Positions 1 to 8,916 of a stretch of DNA of 64,000 nt are shown piece after piece; the first letter of the stretch is position 1, and every line of letters starts with the position of its first letter. The notes under the pieces are model-generated. The model made no database searches. It saw only the letters and a program-made list of their open reading frames with translations, and was not told the origin of the DNA. The translations under genes were made by a program, and so were the position numbers. The stretch comes from Brevibacillus humidisoli (GTDB lineage Bacteria; Bacillota; Bacilli; Brevibacillales; Brevibacillaceae): positions 2,065,970 to 2,129,969 of the forward strand of contig NZ_CP087263.1 in assembly GCF_020923435.1 (NCBI RefSeq). Direction: 5' to 3'.

Positions 1-98
1 CCCTGAAACGACGCTTGACTGATCACTTCGATTTTACCGTTGACAGCGGCTACCCCGATGCTGAACAGAATCAAGATCAGCCAGATGAGATTAAGCAT
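1..98 (-). CDS. spmA: Spore maturation protein SpmA, 5' part only
   Basis: Only the first 32 codons lie in the window; the gene runs off the left edge. The readable N-terminus (MLNLIWLILILFSIGVAAVN) is hydrophobic and resembles the first membrane segment of SpmA, a membrane protein required in the spmA-spmB pair for spore core dehydration in Bacillus. The start codon lies inside the end of dacB, with an 8-base overlap (the ATG sits just before the dacB TAA), so the two are probably translationally coupled. The dacB-spmA order is the same as in B. subtilis. The identification rests on a short N-terminus plus synteny. Confidence 0.75.
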   Translation of the reverse strand, partial: MLNLIWLILILFSIGVAAVNGKIEVISQASFQ

Positions 99-1272
99 CC
101 AGGATCCCTCCCGCCATGATCTTCCAGATCATCTGCCAGATGGATTTGTCGGGGGAGACGGATGATTCCACTTTAAGGGTCGGTTTCGCTTCCTGGACGG
201 AGAGTGGAATTTGGCCGATTCTCTGATTGCCCAAGAAGATCTGCAGGTAGCCAACATGCTGATCGATCATCGAACGATCCAAGTGATGTTTGAACAAATA
301 GACTCGTGAAGAGATTGCTGCCACTTCTTCCTCTTTTAACGGGTACGTAAAATCAGCTTGACTGGTCAGAATAAGGTTCTGGTCGCGTTGATCAATGGTC
401 ACATCTGGATCAACTGTATCACCTTTGTTTGCAATCTTAACCGGCTGAAACTGTTCAAATCCCCAGTTCATCAGACTCATCGAATCGTTCCAATCATCTG
501 GTGCGTTAAGGGTGACCACAGCCAACTGTCGTCCGTCTCTGGTCGCGGACGAAGCAAGGCAGCGTTTGGCCAATCGGGTGTATCCCGTTTTGATGCCATC
601 CGCCCCTTTGTAGAGAGTCAGCATCTTGTTTTTATTCTGCAGACGACGCCCCCACTCTTCTCCTTGCCAGGGAATGTTCTTTACCTTTGTGGCTACGATC
701 TTTTGAAATTCCGGATGTTTCAAAGCGTACGCAGACAGCTTCACCATGTCCTCCGCCGTAGAGTAATGCTGGTTGCTATTGTCGAGGCCATGTGGATTCA
801 TAAAGTGGGTATGTGTCATCCCGATCATGGCTGCTTTCTCGTTCATCATGTAGACGAATCCTTCCAATGATCCACCCACGTGCTCGGCGATTGCGACTGC
901 CGCGTCGTTTCCCGACCGCAGCATGAGACCATACAGCAGGTCTTCCAAGGTGAGGCGTTCCTCTTTTTTGAGATAGATCGAGGAGCCTTCCACGCCAACC
1001 GCATGATCAGGGACGAGGACGATATCTTTCAGGTTTCCTGACTCAATCGCAACAATCGCGGTCATAATCTTCGTCAAGCTGGCAATCCGCATTTTTTTGT
1101 CGGCATTTTTCTCATACAGAATACGCCCCGACTGTACGTCGATCATCGCTGCCGTCTCAGCCGACACGTGCGGAGGGGCGGCTGCTGCCAGACCAGCATC
1201 TGGGGAGGCGAGCAGCCACTGACAAAACAGAAAAACGACCAGTACGCGGGACAAGCGCCTTCGGAACATCAT
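91..1272 (-). CDS. dacB: D-alanyl-D-alanine carboxypeptidase, DacB-type (PBP5*)
   Basis: Serine DD-carboxypeptidase (peptidase S11) that trims the terminal D-Ala from peptidoglycan stem peptides. The DacB type acts in the mother cell on spore cortex. The active-site motifs are all present: SLTK near residue 65, SGN near 120 and KTG near 228. A signal-peptide-like segment lies at residues 8-32. I chose the ATG at 1272, preceded by GGGGGAG, over the longer frame (to 1356), whose extra 28 residues do not look like a leader. The C-terminal part (residues 260-393) fits the usual beta-rich stalk domain. It lies 84 bp after scpB and overlaps spmA, so it is probably co-transcribed with both. The DacB assignment (over DacA or DacF) comes from the scpB-dacB-spmA order. 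Confidence 0.88.
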   Translation of the reverse strand: MMFRRRLSRVLVVFLFCQWLLASPDAGLAAAAPPHVSAETAAMIDVQSGRILYEKNADKKMRIASLTKIMTAIVAIESGNLKDIVLVPDHAVGVEGSSIYLKKEERLTLEDLLYGLMLRSGNDAAVAIAEHVGGSLEGFVYMMNEKAAMIGMTHTHFMNPHGLDNSNQHYSTAEDMVKLSAYALKHPEFQKIVATKVKNIPWQGEEWGRRLQNKNKMLTLYKGADGIKTGYTRLAKRCLASSATRDGRQLAVVTLNAPDDWNDSMSLMNWGFEQFQPVKIANKGDTVDPDVTIDQRDQNLILTSQADFTYPLKEEEVAAISSRVYLFKHHLDRSMIDQHVGYLQIFLGNQRIGQIPLSVQEAKPTLKVESSVSPDKSIWQMIWKIMAGGILDA

Positions 1273-1356
1273 CACGTTCTCCCCCATATCCTTTGTTTCG
1301 GCGGAATACTTGGTTTGTACAAAGTATATGGGGACGAGACGTCTGATATACCGCAA

Positions 1357-1953
1357 CTAATCCTGCGTCTGGTCGTTTCTGTCTGCTTCTGCTTTGGCAA
1401 ACAAGGCTGCCGCTTCGAGATGAACCTCATCCAGATTAATGTTGACAGGAGGTTCCGGCAAATCGCTCAACTCGCGCAAACCGAAATACTCCAGAAACTC
1501 CTTTGTCGTGCCGTAGAGGATCGGACGTCCGATTCCCTCCGCCCGTCCTACCTCACGGATCAGCAGCTTGGACAAGAGGGTATGAATGGCCTTTTCACAC
1601 TTTACGCCGCGGATCTCTTCGATATCGGAACGGGTAATCGGCTGTTTGTAGGCGATGATCGCCAAGGTCTCCAGCGCTGCCTGAGAGAGAGAACCGTGAC
1701 TCGGTGATGAAGCCATCCGTTCAAAGTACGGTGCATGCTCGGGAAGCGTGGTAAACTGATATGCCTTTGCGACTTCAACGATTTGCATCCCCCTGCCAGA
1801 ACGGCGAAAGTCGGCTTTCATATCTTCGATCAAATCGATTACGGTAGGCTCGTCCAATTCGACAATCTCCGCGATCTGTTTCGCTTCGATTCCCTCGTCG
1901 CCGGCAAGAAACAGCAGTCCCTCAATGACTCCCTTCAACTTGTCGTAATCCAT
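1357..1953 (-). CDS. scpB: Segregation and condensation protein B
   Basis: ScpB is the winged-helix accessory subunit of the Smc-ScpA-ScpB condensin that compacts and segregates chromosomes. The sequence shows the family pattern: an N-terminal winged helix (KGVIEGLLFLAGDEG) and a second one around ALETLAIIAYKQPITRSDIEEIRG, quoted here only in part. The ATG at 1953 was chosen because it follows GGAGGAGGCG at proper spacing and gives the usual N-terminus; the frame open to 2028 adds residues that merely shadow scpA. It overlaps the end of scpA by about 32 bases, as expected for coupled translation. About 198 aa, normal for the family. Confidence 0.93.
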   Translation of the reverse strand: MDYDKLKGVIEGLLFLAGDEGIEAKQIAEIVELDEPTVIDLIEDMKADFRRSGRGMQIVEVAKAYQFTTLPEHAPYFERMASSPSHGSLSQAALETLAIIAYKQPITRSDIEEIRGVKCEKAIHTLLSKLLIREVGRAEGIGRPILYGTTKEFLEYFGLRELSDLPEPPVNINLDEVHLEAAALFAKAEADRNDQTQD

Positions 1954-2710
1954 CGCTCTCGCCTCCTCCTGCCTCAGCATACGTACAGATGAGAATATCG
2001 GAAAACAACCGGCTTTGCATGCACGCAATCTGCTTGGCCTTCATCAGTTCGAGAATGGCGAGAAAGGTGGTCACGATCTCCGTCTTCGTGGCACGCTCCG
2101 AAAAAAGCTGGGAGAAACGGACGGACCCTCCGCCCACCTCCACCATTTCTTTGATCTCCCGCATCCGGTCCTTGACCGAGATCTCGTCACGTGACACGCT
2201 GGCCAGCGGTTCCGGCTGCAGTCGTCGTTTGTACAACTTCTCCAGGGCAGACAACATATCGTAGAGCGTAACGTTAAGCACCGGCTGTTCTTCTCGGATG
2301 TACGGACTGAGATCCTCTGCCGGACGGGTAAACACCTGACTCCGTCCCGTCTCCATCTCTCGCAGATGCTCAGCGATCATTTTATACCGTTTATACTCCA
2401 GCAACCGCTGTACCAATTCATCACGCGGATCTGCCTCTTCCACGTCCATGTCAAACAGCGGCTGGAAGACATGCTCCTCTTTTTTGGGCAGCAGCATCTT
2501 GCTTTTGATCGACAGCAGTGTAGCCGCCATCACAACAAACTCGCTTGCTACCTCCAACTGCCGTTCCTGTGCTTCCTCCAGTATCTGCAGATACTGCTCG
2601 GTAATCTCGGCTACCGGGATGTCGTAGATATCCACCTCCGCCTTGTCGATCAGGTGCAGCAGCAGATCGAGCGGCCCTTCAAATGAATCCAGTTTGACAC
2701 TGTATGCCAC
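1922..2710 (-). CDS. scpA: Segregation and condensation protein A
   Basis: ScpA is the kleisin subunit that bridges the Smc heads. The N-terminus (FEGPLDLLLHLIDKAEVDIY) is the highly conserved ScpA signature, and a C-terminal winged-helix segment (VRFSQLFSERATKTEIVTTF) is clear. The length of 262 aa is typical. It is the first gene of the scpA-scpB-dacB-spmA run and overlaps scpB by about 32 bases. A 49-bp gap separates it from the upstream site-2-type protease gene; I see no terminator there, so the protease may be co-transcribed. Confidence 0.95.
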   Translation of the reverse strand: MAYSVKLDSFEGPLDLLLHLIDKAEVDIYDIPVAEITEQYLQILEEAQERQLEVASEFVVMAATLLSIKSKMLLPKKEEHVFQPLFDMDVEEADPRDELVQRLLEYKRYKMIAEHLREMETGRSQVFTRPAEDLSPYIREEQPVLNVTLYDMLSALEKLYKRRLQPEPLASVSRDEISVKDRMREIKEMVEVGGGSVRFSQLFSERATKTEIVTTFLAILELMKAKQIACMQSRLFSDILICTYAEAGGGESDGLRQVEGSH

Positions 2711-2759
2711 GCGCCATCCCGCCTATCTCACGATGTTCTTTTCCTCTGTCGGCCCCTGC

Positions 2760-3428
2760 TTACATCCCAAGGATCAAGAGGGCGATGTACTGCACACCGA
2801 TCAGCACCCATTGCAACGGGACCCCCAAGATGGTACTGCCCAATCCCGGAATGAAGATGAGCAGCAGCAGCAGCCACGGGCCGTACATCTCAAACTGGTA
2901 GAAATAGCGGTCCCAACGGCGCGGAGAGAGAAAACGCAGAATCTTGGAGCCGTCCAGCGGATGGACGGGCAACATGTTGAAGACCATCAGCCCACAGTTG
3001 ATCAAAACGCAAAAGAACAGCGTATAATCCAGTGCAAATGCCGCTTTCTCCCCCATCGTCTCCAGTACGCCCGATTGGCGGACAGCCAGGAAAAGAACCG
3101 CAAATAGAATGGCCAGAATCAGGTTGATCAGTGGACCAGCCGCCGCAACGTAGACAATTCCTAGACGCTTGTTGCCCCGAAACTGCAGCGGATTGAACGG
3201 AACGGGCTTGGCCCAGCCGAACGGCCCAAACAGTATCAGGATCAAGCCGAACGGATCAATGTGCGGGATCGGGTTAATGGTCAAGCGTCCCTCCCGCTTG
3301 GCCGTATCATCACCCAGCTTCCAGGCGACATATGCGTGTGCCCATTCATGCAGCGAGAACGCAATCACGAATGCAATCATCCGAAATGGTACCGTCTTCC
3401 AATCAAAGTGAAAGAAATTAAAATCCAT
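2760..3428 (-). CDS. Site-2 protease family (M50) membrane metalloprotease
   Basis: Intramembrane zinc metalloprotease of the compact YwhC/Rip3-like M50 group, about 222 aa with roughly six membrane segments. The zinc-binding HEWAH motif is at residues 27-31 inside the first helix. The third ligand motif (LPVHPLDGSK) is near residues 152-161. No PDZ or CBS domain is present. Substrates cannot be read from the sequence; relatives cleave membrane-embedded segments. It sits directly upstream of scpA on the same strand. It differs from the second M50 gene in the window (23-24 kb), which has a HELAH motif and a different architecture. Confidence 0.85.
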   Translation of the reverse strand: MDFNFFHFDWKTVPFRMIAFVIAFSLHEWAHAYVAWKLGDDTAKREGRLTINPIPHIDPFGLILILFGPFGWAKPVPFNPLQFRGNKRLGIVYVAAAGPLINLILAILFAVLFLAVRQSGVLETMGEKAAFALDYTLFFCVLINCGLMVFNMLPVHPLDGSKILRFLSPRRWDRYFYQFEMYGPWLLLLLIFIPGLGSTILGVPLQWVLIGVQYIALLILGM

Positions 3429-3722
3429 CTACATCCTCCCGGGAAATACATCGGCTTCCAGTTATGTATCCAGTTCTGTTATGGAACAAAAATCGCTAAC
3501 TATTAGCATACCAGCAGATATTCGCCGTTACAAGAACGGAAACAGCAAAAAACACGGTTACGTGCGCTTCTATCCGATACGTACCTTGCAGATTCTGCAG
3601 AACATTTTGAAAACGGATATTTTTTGCTTATTTGTATACAATTTTTTACCGTTTATGCCGATTATACTTGATAGACCGTCTCAATTGGTGGATTGTATCT
3701 TTCATTTGTGGAGGATTACAGA
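3429..3722. other. Divergent intergenic region
   Basis: About 290 bases between the minus-strand protease and the plus-strand Lrp-type gene. It is AT-rich towards the Lrp-type gene and should hold both promoters. A TTTACC and GATTATACT pair near 3645-3670 might form a plus-strand promoter, but the match is weak. I see no ORF, repeat or structured RNA. Confidence 0.4.
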
Positions 3723-4175
3723 GTGGATCACATTGATAGACAAATCTTGGAGCGGCTGCAGACAGACGGCCGCATCTCGCTAAGCCAGCTGTCAAAAGAA
3801 CTGAACCTGAGTCGGCCCAGTGTAGCCGAACGAATGCGAAGATTGCAGGACAAAGGGATTGTGGAAGGCTTCACCGCCCGCATCTCTCGCACGGCAATCG
3901 ACAGAGGAATCCTGGTATTGATACAGATCGGCGAGCTGAAGACGGATGGTGGATGTTTTGAGGAATATGTAAAAACAGACCCTGACATCATGGAGTGTCA
4001 TCGTGTCACCGGCGGCAGCAGCTACATGATAAAAGCCGCCGTCTCTTCGATGGAACGACTCGAAGCACTGGTTGACCGTCTCATTCCTTATGGACAAGTC
4101 AATACGTCGATCGTCCTCTCCTCACCAGTATCCAGGCGGATTTTGCTTCCAGCCGACGAACATCCGCAACCTTAA
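3723..4175 (+). CDS. Lrp/AsnC family transcriptional regulator
   Basis: Feast/famine regulator of about 150 aa. An N-terminal winged helix-turn-helix (DRQILERLQTDGRISLSQLS, then LSRPSVAERMRRLQDKGIV) is followed by a RAM/ligand-binding domain containing the usual HRVTGGSSYMIKA-type strand. I chose the GTG at 3723 because GGAGG sits eight bases upstream; the ATG at 3693 has no ribosome site. Such proteins bind amino acids and control their transport or metabolism. It is transcribed away from the protease gene and has no obvious partner operon, so its target is unknown. It is distinct from the Lrp-type gene at 31.5 kb. Confidence 0.85.
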   Translation: MDHIDRQILERLQTDGRISLSQLSKELNLSRPSVAERMRRLQDKGIVEGFTARISRTAIDRGILVLIQIGELKTDGGCFEEYVKTDPDIMECHRVTGGSSYMIKAAVSSMERLEALVDRLIPYGQVNTSIVLSSPVSRRILLPADEHPQP

Positions 4176-4231
4176 CTTACATGTGAGTCCCACAGCAAGC
4201 AAAAGACGCTTCCCCATCCGCATAAAACCTA

Positions 4232-4268
4232 AGCCGAATCGTGCCCGGTCGGTCTTGCCGATTCGGCT
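4232..4268. terminator. Bidirectional hairpin between convergent genes
   Basis: Perfect 10-bp inverted repeat (AGCCGAATCG / CGATTCGGCT) with a 17-base loop, between the Lrp-type gene (+) and the lipoprotein gene (-). The T-run is weak on both strands, being slightly better on the minus strand. It is a plausible terminator for both genes. Confidence 0.5.
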
Positions 4269-4292
4269 CTTCCCGGCGGATTGGAAAAGCGA

Positions 4293-4718
4293 TCAATCTG
4301 CAATAGGTTGATCTTTCTTTGTTACGCGATATTGTTGAACGGCCCATATGCCTGTGGAATCTTTTTTCACTGGCTGGATAAGACTGATCTCGACAGTACT
4401 GCCATCTTGTAAAGTAGTACGGAAGAGTTTCTGATCATTTGCTTCCGTTTCAACTTCTTGTAGGGTCGGATCTTTCACATCTAGTTGCTTGCTTACAAAG
4501 AGCTTGGCTACGTAATGTGGATCAAGCCAATCAGGAACATGCCCGTTATCCACCTCGTGTTGTAATTGTTGAATCTCCTCTTCGTCAATAGCAACTTGCT
4601 TCCACTTATTTTCTTCTTCCTGTACCGTCTTGTCTTGTTGCTGACAACCAACTGTTGCCAGCATAACCACCAGGATCACCCGTATCCAAAACCAGAGGTG
4701 ATGGTACGTGAGAGTCAT
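4293..4718 (-). CDS. Putative lipoprotein of unknown function
   Basis: About 141 aa. I chose the ATG at 4718, two bases beyond the stop codon of the upstream gene, because it gives a hydrophobic signal segment (WFWIRVILVVMLATVGC) ending in a lipobox-like TVGC at about residue 25; the -3 threonine is unusual. The mature part is charged and soluble: an acidic, Glu/Gln-rich stretch (residues 30-60) precedes a small domain with beta-strand character. I do not recognise the family. The near-overlap with the secreted protein gene upstream means the two are almost certainly one transcript and probably act together at the cell surface. Confidence 0.6.
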   Translation of the reverse strand: MTLTYHHLWFWIRVILVVMLATVGCQQQDKTVQEEENKWKQVAIDEEEIQQLQHEVDNGHVPDWLDPHYVAKLFVSKQLDVKDPTLQEVETEANDQKLFRTTLQDGSTVEISLIQPVKKDSTGIWAVQQYRVTKKDQPIAD

Positions 4719-4719
4719 C

Positions 4720-5691
4720 TTACGGTAGATCACTGTACCGTACCCACATCCATGCGCTTTCTTTTTCACCGAGACCTAACTTGGTAGCAACCTGCCTAGC
4801 CAAATCAATGCCTGCAGGATTAGCCACAGTCCTGCCGTATTGATCTTTGCCATTGTTGTAATTATTGTAGTAGGCTGCCTCTGCCTCTGGTTCCCCCAAC
4901 CCCAGATCTTGAAACATTCGTCGCTCGTTCGCATCATCAGCAGAATCCCAGTAGTTGTCATCCCTATTCCAAGGACCATTTTCGTTCACTTTTACATCTA
5001 GCACACTCTTCCCCTTTGCTTCATGGTATACATTAACCGTATACGGTGTGTTTTTGTAATACTTTTCGTATGAATCTGGAATATCACCCCACCATCCCCG
5101 ATTTGCAAATTTTACATATCTGTCTGGTAAGGCAACCTCACTTGCCGTTTCAGCGTCAAACTGGGTAGCATATACATACACTCGATCAATACTTGACATT
5201 TCCGAGAACTGGGATCTTATCTGCTGAAGTACTTTGGAGCGATATGCCTGCTCTTCCCTCCACCATTCTTGAACCCAGGAACGGAATTGGGCATACTTTT
5301 TATCACCGAGCAAATTGTGAACCTCCTCATCCGTCTTCTTGAGAATGGTGTCGACTTGCTCGTTAAACGACTGCACATCCTCTTTGGAGAGGATCTTACT
5401 GCCATCCCCAGGTGATCGTTCTTTCTGAACAATGTTTTCATGTTCTACGGAAGCTAATTCCTTCATTTTTTTCATTTCTTTATCACTCAAACTTAATTTA
5501 TTTTGCAATTCTTTTACATCTTCTTTCAATTTATCATCGACAGTCCAGAGCAAATAGTGTAAAACTTCTTTCTTACCCCATGGATCATAGTTGTTAGGGA
5601 CAACGTTTGCGGTTACTGCTTGACCATGAAAGAAGACTCCAACACTTAACAAAAGAGTTGCCAAAACAACAAAAAAGCCCTTTTTTCTCAT
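4720..5691 (-). CDS. Secreted protein of unknown function
   Basis: About 323 aa with a clear signal peptide (residues 1-28, cleavage near GQAVTA). A lysine/glutamate-rich helical region with coiled-coil character follows (about 45-165), then a C-terminal domain (about 190-323) rich in W, Y, N and D. The C-terminal domain carries a pattern (GPWNRDDNYWD, then GEPEAEAAYYNNYNNGKDQ and NPAGIDLA) that I recall, without certainty, from other uncharacterised extracellular Firmicutes proteins. No catalytic motif is recognisable. Two start choices exist (GTG at 5700, ATG at 5691); AAGGAG fits either. It is the first gene of a two-gene operon with the lipoprotein. Confidence 0.65.
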   Translation of the reverse strand: MRKKGFFVVLATLLLSVGVFFHGQAVTANVVPNNYDPWGKKEVLHYLLWTVDDKLKEDVKELQNKLSLSDKEMKKMKELASVEHENIVQKERSPGDGSKILSKEDVQSFNEQVDTILKKTDEEVHNLLGDKKYAQFRSWVQEWWREEQAYRSKVLQQIRSQFSEMSSIDRVYVYATQFDAETASEVALPDRYVKFANRGWWGDIPDSYEKYYKNTPYTVNVYHEAKGKSVLDVKVNENGPWNRDDNYWDSADDANERRMFQDLGLGEPEAEAAYYNNYNNGKDQYGRTVANPAGIDLARQVATKLGLGEKESAWMWVRYSDLP

Positions 5692-5869
5692 CGTCACCAC
5701 TCTCCTTACAAATTATTCTGAGATACTCAAGGTGTCTGTGAAGCAAAGAATGGGTAATACCTGGGTTACTTTGACGTTATGTTATTTCTAACCACCATTC
5801 TCCCCCATTTATAAGATAAAATAACACACACAACCTTACGTGAAAATAGTTCGGATTGAATTTTTTGTA

Positions 5870-5901
5870 AAATAAAGCAAACACACCCTTTTTGGGTGTG
5901 T
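5870..5901 (-). terminator. Intrinsic terminator downstream of ppiB
   Basis: Perfect 8-bp stem (ACACACCC / GGGTGTGT) with a 5-base loop, followed on the minus strand by a T-rich tract. It lies 80 bases beyond the ppiB stop. The rest of the 5702-5981 gap holds only AT-rich sequence that presumably contains the promoter of the secreted-protein gene. Confidence 0.7.
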
Positions 5902-5981
5902 CGTGTGCCGTGGTCTATTTGCACTCTTTAAATAGTTAAGCAAGATCTTGGATGACCAGATTCCTCTATTGAATCAAGCGC

Positions 5982-6416
5982 TTACTCTTGCCCTACCGTA
6001 ACTATTTCCATTTTGTCCCCTTGCTTGATCTGATCTACATGTTCCATCCCCTGGGTCACCTTGCCGAACACGGTGTGGACTCCGTCCAGATGGGGAAAGG
6101 AATCATAGCAGATAAAAAACTGGCTGCCTCCCGTATCCTTTCCTGCATGGGCCATCGACAGAGCCCCCCGTTCATGCTTGTGCGGATTGCCTGCTGTCTC
6201 GCACTTGATCGTATAACCGGGGCCACCGGTTCCTGTTCCGTGCGGGCAGCCTCCCTGGGCCACAAAGCCGGGAATCACACGGTGAAATGTGAGCCCATTG
6301 TAAAAACCTTCGTTGGCAAGCTTCTCAAAATTAGACACAGTGCCGGGGGCTGCTTCTTCATGCAGTTCCAGTACGATTTCTTTGCCGCCTTCCAGCGTAA
6401 TCTTCGCTTGTTTCAT
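5982..6416 (-). CDS. ppiB: Peptidyl-prolyl cis-trans isomerase B (cyclophilin)
   Basis: Cytoplasmic cyclophilin of 144 aa that catalyses prolyl isomerisation in protein folding. The cyclophilin core motifs are all present: [13 protein letters not shown] with the catalytic Arg, the [11 protein letters not shown] strand, the [17 protein letters not shown] segment and [11 protein letters not shown]. There is no signal peptide or anchor. It is a single-gene unit with a terminator 80 bases downstream. Its position near lysA and spoVA is shared with B. subtilis. Confidence 0.93.
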   Translation of the reverse strand: MKQAKITLEGGKEIVLELHEEAAPGTVSNFEKLANEGFYNGLTFHRVIPGFVAQGGCPHGTGTGGPGYTIKCETAGNPHKHERGALSMAHAGKDTGGSQFFICYDSFPHLDGVHTVFGKVTQGMEHVDQIKQGDKMEIVTVGQE

Positions 6417-6495
6417 CCCAAGCCCTCCTTGTCAGATATCCCCTCTATCTTATCCCTTCCCCAGAACACAATCAAGGTCCGCAGAGCATGCGCGA

Positions 6496-8793
6496 TCAGG
6501 AGACCTGGTTTCCATCTAGGTGAGGAGCTGCTGCATCTGCCAGGTGATCCTGACGATCGGAGACGTAGACGGTACCCGGTCTGCGTTTTGCTTCCTGCTT
6601 CACAATTGCGGCCCGCTCTGAAATGTGCTCCACCGATTGGTCAACGGAGGGTCTGATCAAAACGCCTGCCATTGATATGGACAGATCCGGGGGTTGCTGT
6701 CCATCCCGTTTATACTTACTGTAGATTTCCTGAAAAGCAGTGGGAAAAGAGCGGGAAATCTCCTCTGTGATCGCTTCGACCCGCTCTGATGTACTGATCA
6801 GGATGAAGTCGTCTCCCCCAATGTGACCGATGAATTCGCTTCCCTCCCCCTCGTTGTGAATACTCTGCTCCAATAGTTGGGCGGTGCGGCGAATGATCTG
6901 ATCCCCCACTTCAAAGCCGTAGCGATCATTAAACCACTTGAAACGATCGAGATCGCAATAGACCACCATAAACTCGCTTCCCCCCTCCAGGCGGCTCTGC
7001 AGTTCCCGTTCTATCGCGTTGTTTCCCGGCAGGCCGGTCAACGGATTGGCAAACGTAGCCATCTCCAGACGGATCGTCGTCATTTTGTCCAGCAGCGCTT
7101 GTACCGATACGACTCCCAAATAGCGGTCCTCATCGTCGATAATGATGACGACGTCGTAGAGATGATACGTTTCCCTAGCCATCGCTCTCCGTGCCACTTC
7201 ACTGATATTTTCATTGCTCTTTACAATCAGCGGATTGCGATTCATCATCTGGGCTACAGGGCGCTCGTAGTACAGTGCGATACCGTATTGGCCTCCTAGC
7301 ACCTGATATAATTGAAACCGCATCACAAGTCCGATCGGCTTGTCCTCTTCCAGTACGACGATCGACTCAATCCGCTGGTTTTGTTCAAAGATATGGTGAA
7401 CCTCCCGCACTTTCGTCTGACAATCAACACAGCTTGTCTTGGTGATGATCTCGCCCACTTGCGGCGCATACATCCGTTGATAACGATATACCTCCTGCCG
7501 CTGCTCTTGCATTTGGTTGATCTGGTTCATCGCCGCCCCACTGGTTGACGTCAACCCTTTTACCGGCTTGCCAACGTAGTACCCTTGTGCATAAGGAACG
7601 CCCAGTTCGATCAAGGTTTGCAGTTCGCGCTCTGTTTCTACTCCCTCTGCGATGATCTGGCACTTCACTTTGTCCGCAAACTGGACGAATGTCTCCAGTA
7701 GAGCCTGTTTGATCGTATCGACATCAATGTTGCGAATGAGGGACATATCGAGTTTGATGTAGTCCGGGTAGATTTCGGCAATCGACTCTAAGCTGGAATA
7801 ACCCGCACCAGCGTCATCGACAGCAATCAGATACCCCTTGCGCCTGTATTCTTCAATAATCTTGCGAAACATTCGGTAGTTGGTAATAGCATGACGCTCC
7901 GTAACTTCCAGGACGATGTTGTTCGGGCTAAGGCCCATTTCATCCAACCACTTAAACAGATTGCCCCGCAGTAAATACGGATCGTCAATCGCACGAGGAT
8001 CGAGATTGATAAACAGCTTCTCAGACGGCTTCACATAACGGAGATGCTCCAACGCCCGCCGACGACAAATCTGTTCGAGGCGAAAAACGGTATCTGTCTC
8101 TTCCGCGTATGCAAACAGAGAGCCAGGAGAGTAAAACTGACTCTCCTCCGGTCCACGCGCTAATGCCTCCCAACCAAGTGGGATACCGTCACGCAGAGAG
8201 ACAATCGGCATATAGACCGTGTGAATCGCCTCCTCGTAGAGAATGCGATGGTACTGGGTGATACTCGCATACTTCTCGGAGGTCAGCCCGTACTTGGCCA
8301 TGTGTACGGCATGACGTACAGTGGTATAGATCTCCTTGGTGATGTCACGTCCAGGGAATACCGCGTAGCCGATGTGTATGCGCAGATCGCCGCGGCTGAA
8401 TAACGGACTTTGCTGGTTCAACAGATTCTCGATTCGCTCCTGAAAGCTAATCGACAACAGCCGGTACTCTTCATCGCTTTTGATGAAGGGAAACGAGACG
8501 TAAACAGCGTAATCGTCCCCCCATAAATTTTGTACTCCCAACAGTTTTCCCGCCGCATCAAACAAATTTCTGGAGACGGCGTACAAAATTTTTTCGAATC
8601 GCTGCAGCAAATGTTTGGCAGCCAGATCACCGTATCGCGTCTCCACCTCTGTCAGCTTGACGATATCAACATAAAAAAGCAGCACCGAAGCTCCTCTGGC
8701 GATCTCCTGACTAATCAGAGACTTCAGGCGCATCTTTTTTTCCGTAAGAAAAATCGGCTGTTCCCGCAGCAGACGAAACCAACGTGACAACAT
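6496..8793 (-). CDS. Cyclic-di-GMP enzyme: GGDEF-like, EAL, CBS pair, GGDEF
   Basis: 765 aa with four regions. Residues 1-170 form a degenerate GGDEF-like domain (WGDDY in place of GGDEF). Residues 190-430 form an EAL phosphodiesterase with the catalytic set present (EALAR, NLDP, EVTER, DDAGAGYSSL, KLD, EGVET). Residues 460-590 look like a CBS pair, which often senses adenine nucleotides. Residues 600-740 form a GGDEF domain with GGDDF. No RxxD inhibitory site precedes GGDDF. No membrane segments are seen, so it is probably cytoplasmic. Both synthesis and hydrolysis of c-di-GMP are possible; the EAL side looks more certain. It stands alone between ppiB and lysA. Confidence 0.88.
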   Translation of the reverse strand: MLSRWFRLLREQPIFLTEKKMRLKSLISQEIARGASVLLFYVDIVKLTEVETRYGDLAAKHLLQRFEKILYAVSRNLFDAAGKLLGVQNLWGDDYAVYVSFPFIKSDEEYRLLSISFQERIENLLNQQSPLFSRGDLRIHIGYAVFPGRDITKEIYTTVRHAVHMAKYGLTSEKYASITQYHRILYEEAIHTVYMPIVSLRDGIPLGWEALARGPEESQFYSPGSLFAYAEETDTVFRLEQICRRRALEHLRYVKPSEKLFINLDPRAIDDPYLLRGNLFKWLDEMGLSPNNIVLEVTERHAITNYRMFRKIIEEYRRKGYLIAVDDAGAGYSSLESIAEIYPDYIKLDMSLIRNIDVDTIKQALLETFVQFADKVKCQIIAEGVETERELQTLIELGVPYAQGYYVGKPVKGLTSTSGAAMNQINQMQEQRQEVYRYQRMYAPQVGEIITKTSCVDCQTKVREVHHIFEQNQRIESIVVLEEDKPIGLVMRFQLYQVLGGQYGIALYYERPVAQMMNRNPLIVKSNENISEVARRAMARETYHLYDVVIIIDDEDRYLGVVSVQALLDKMTTIRLEMATFANPLTGLPGNNAIERELQSRLEGGSEFMVVYCDLDRFKWFNDRYGFEVGDQIIRRTAQLLEQSIHNEGEGSEFIGHIGGDDFILISTSERVEAITEEISRSFPTAFQEIYSKYKRDGQQPPDLSISMAGVLIRPSVDQSVEHISERAAIVKQEAKRRPGTVYVSDRQDHLADAAAPHLDGNQVS

Positions 8794-8871
8794 GGGGATT
8801 TATTCCTCCTTCAATAGACCCATTATGGCAGTCAACTTTGAAGGAGATGTGAACCACTCATAAATATTCAA

Positions 8872-8905
8872 TAAAAAAACAGTCCTTCATCAAAGAAGAA
8901 CTGTT
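8872..8905 (-). terminator. Intrinsic terminator of lysA
   Basis: An 11-bp stem (AACAGTTCTTC / GAAGGACTGTT, one G-U pair) with a 5-base loop, followed on the minus strand by TTTTTTT. It lies about 12 bases after the lysA stop. Confidence 0.88.
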
Positions 8906-8916
8906 GATTCATTCTG

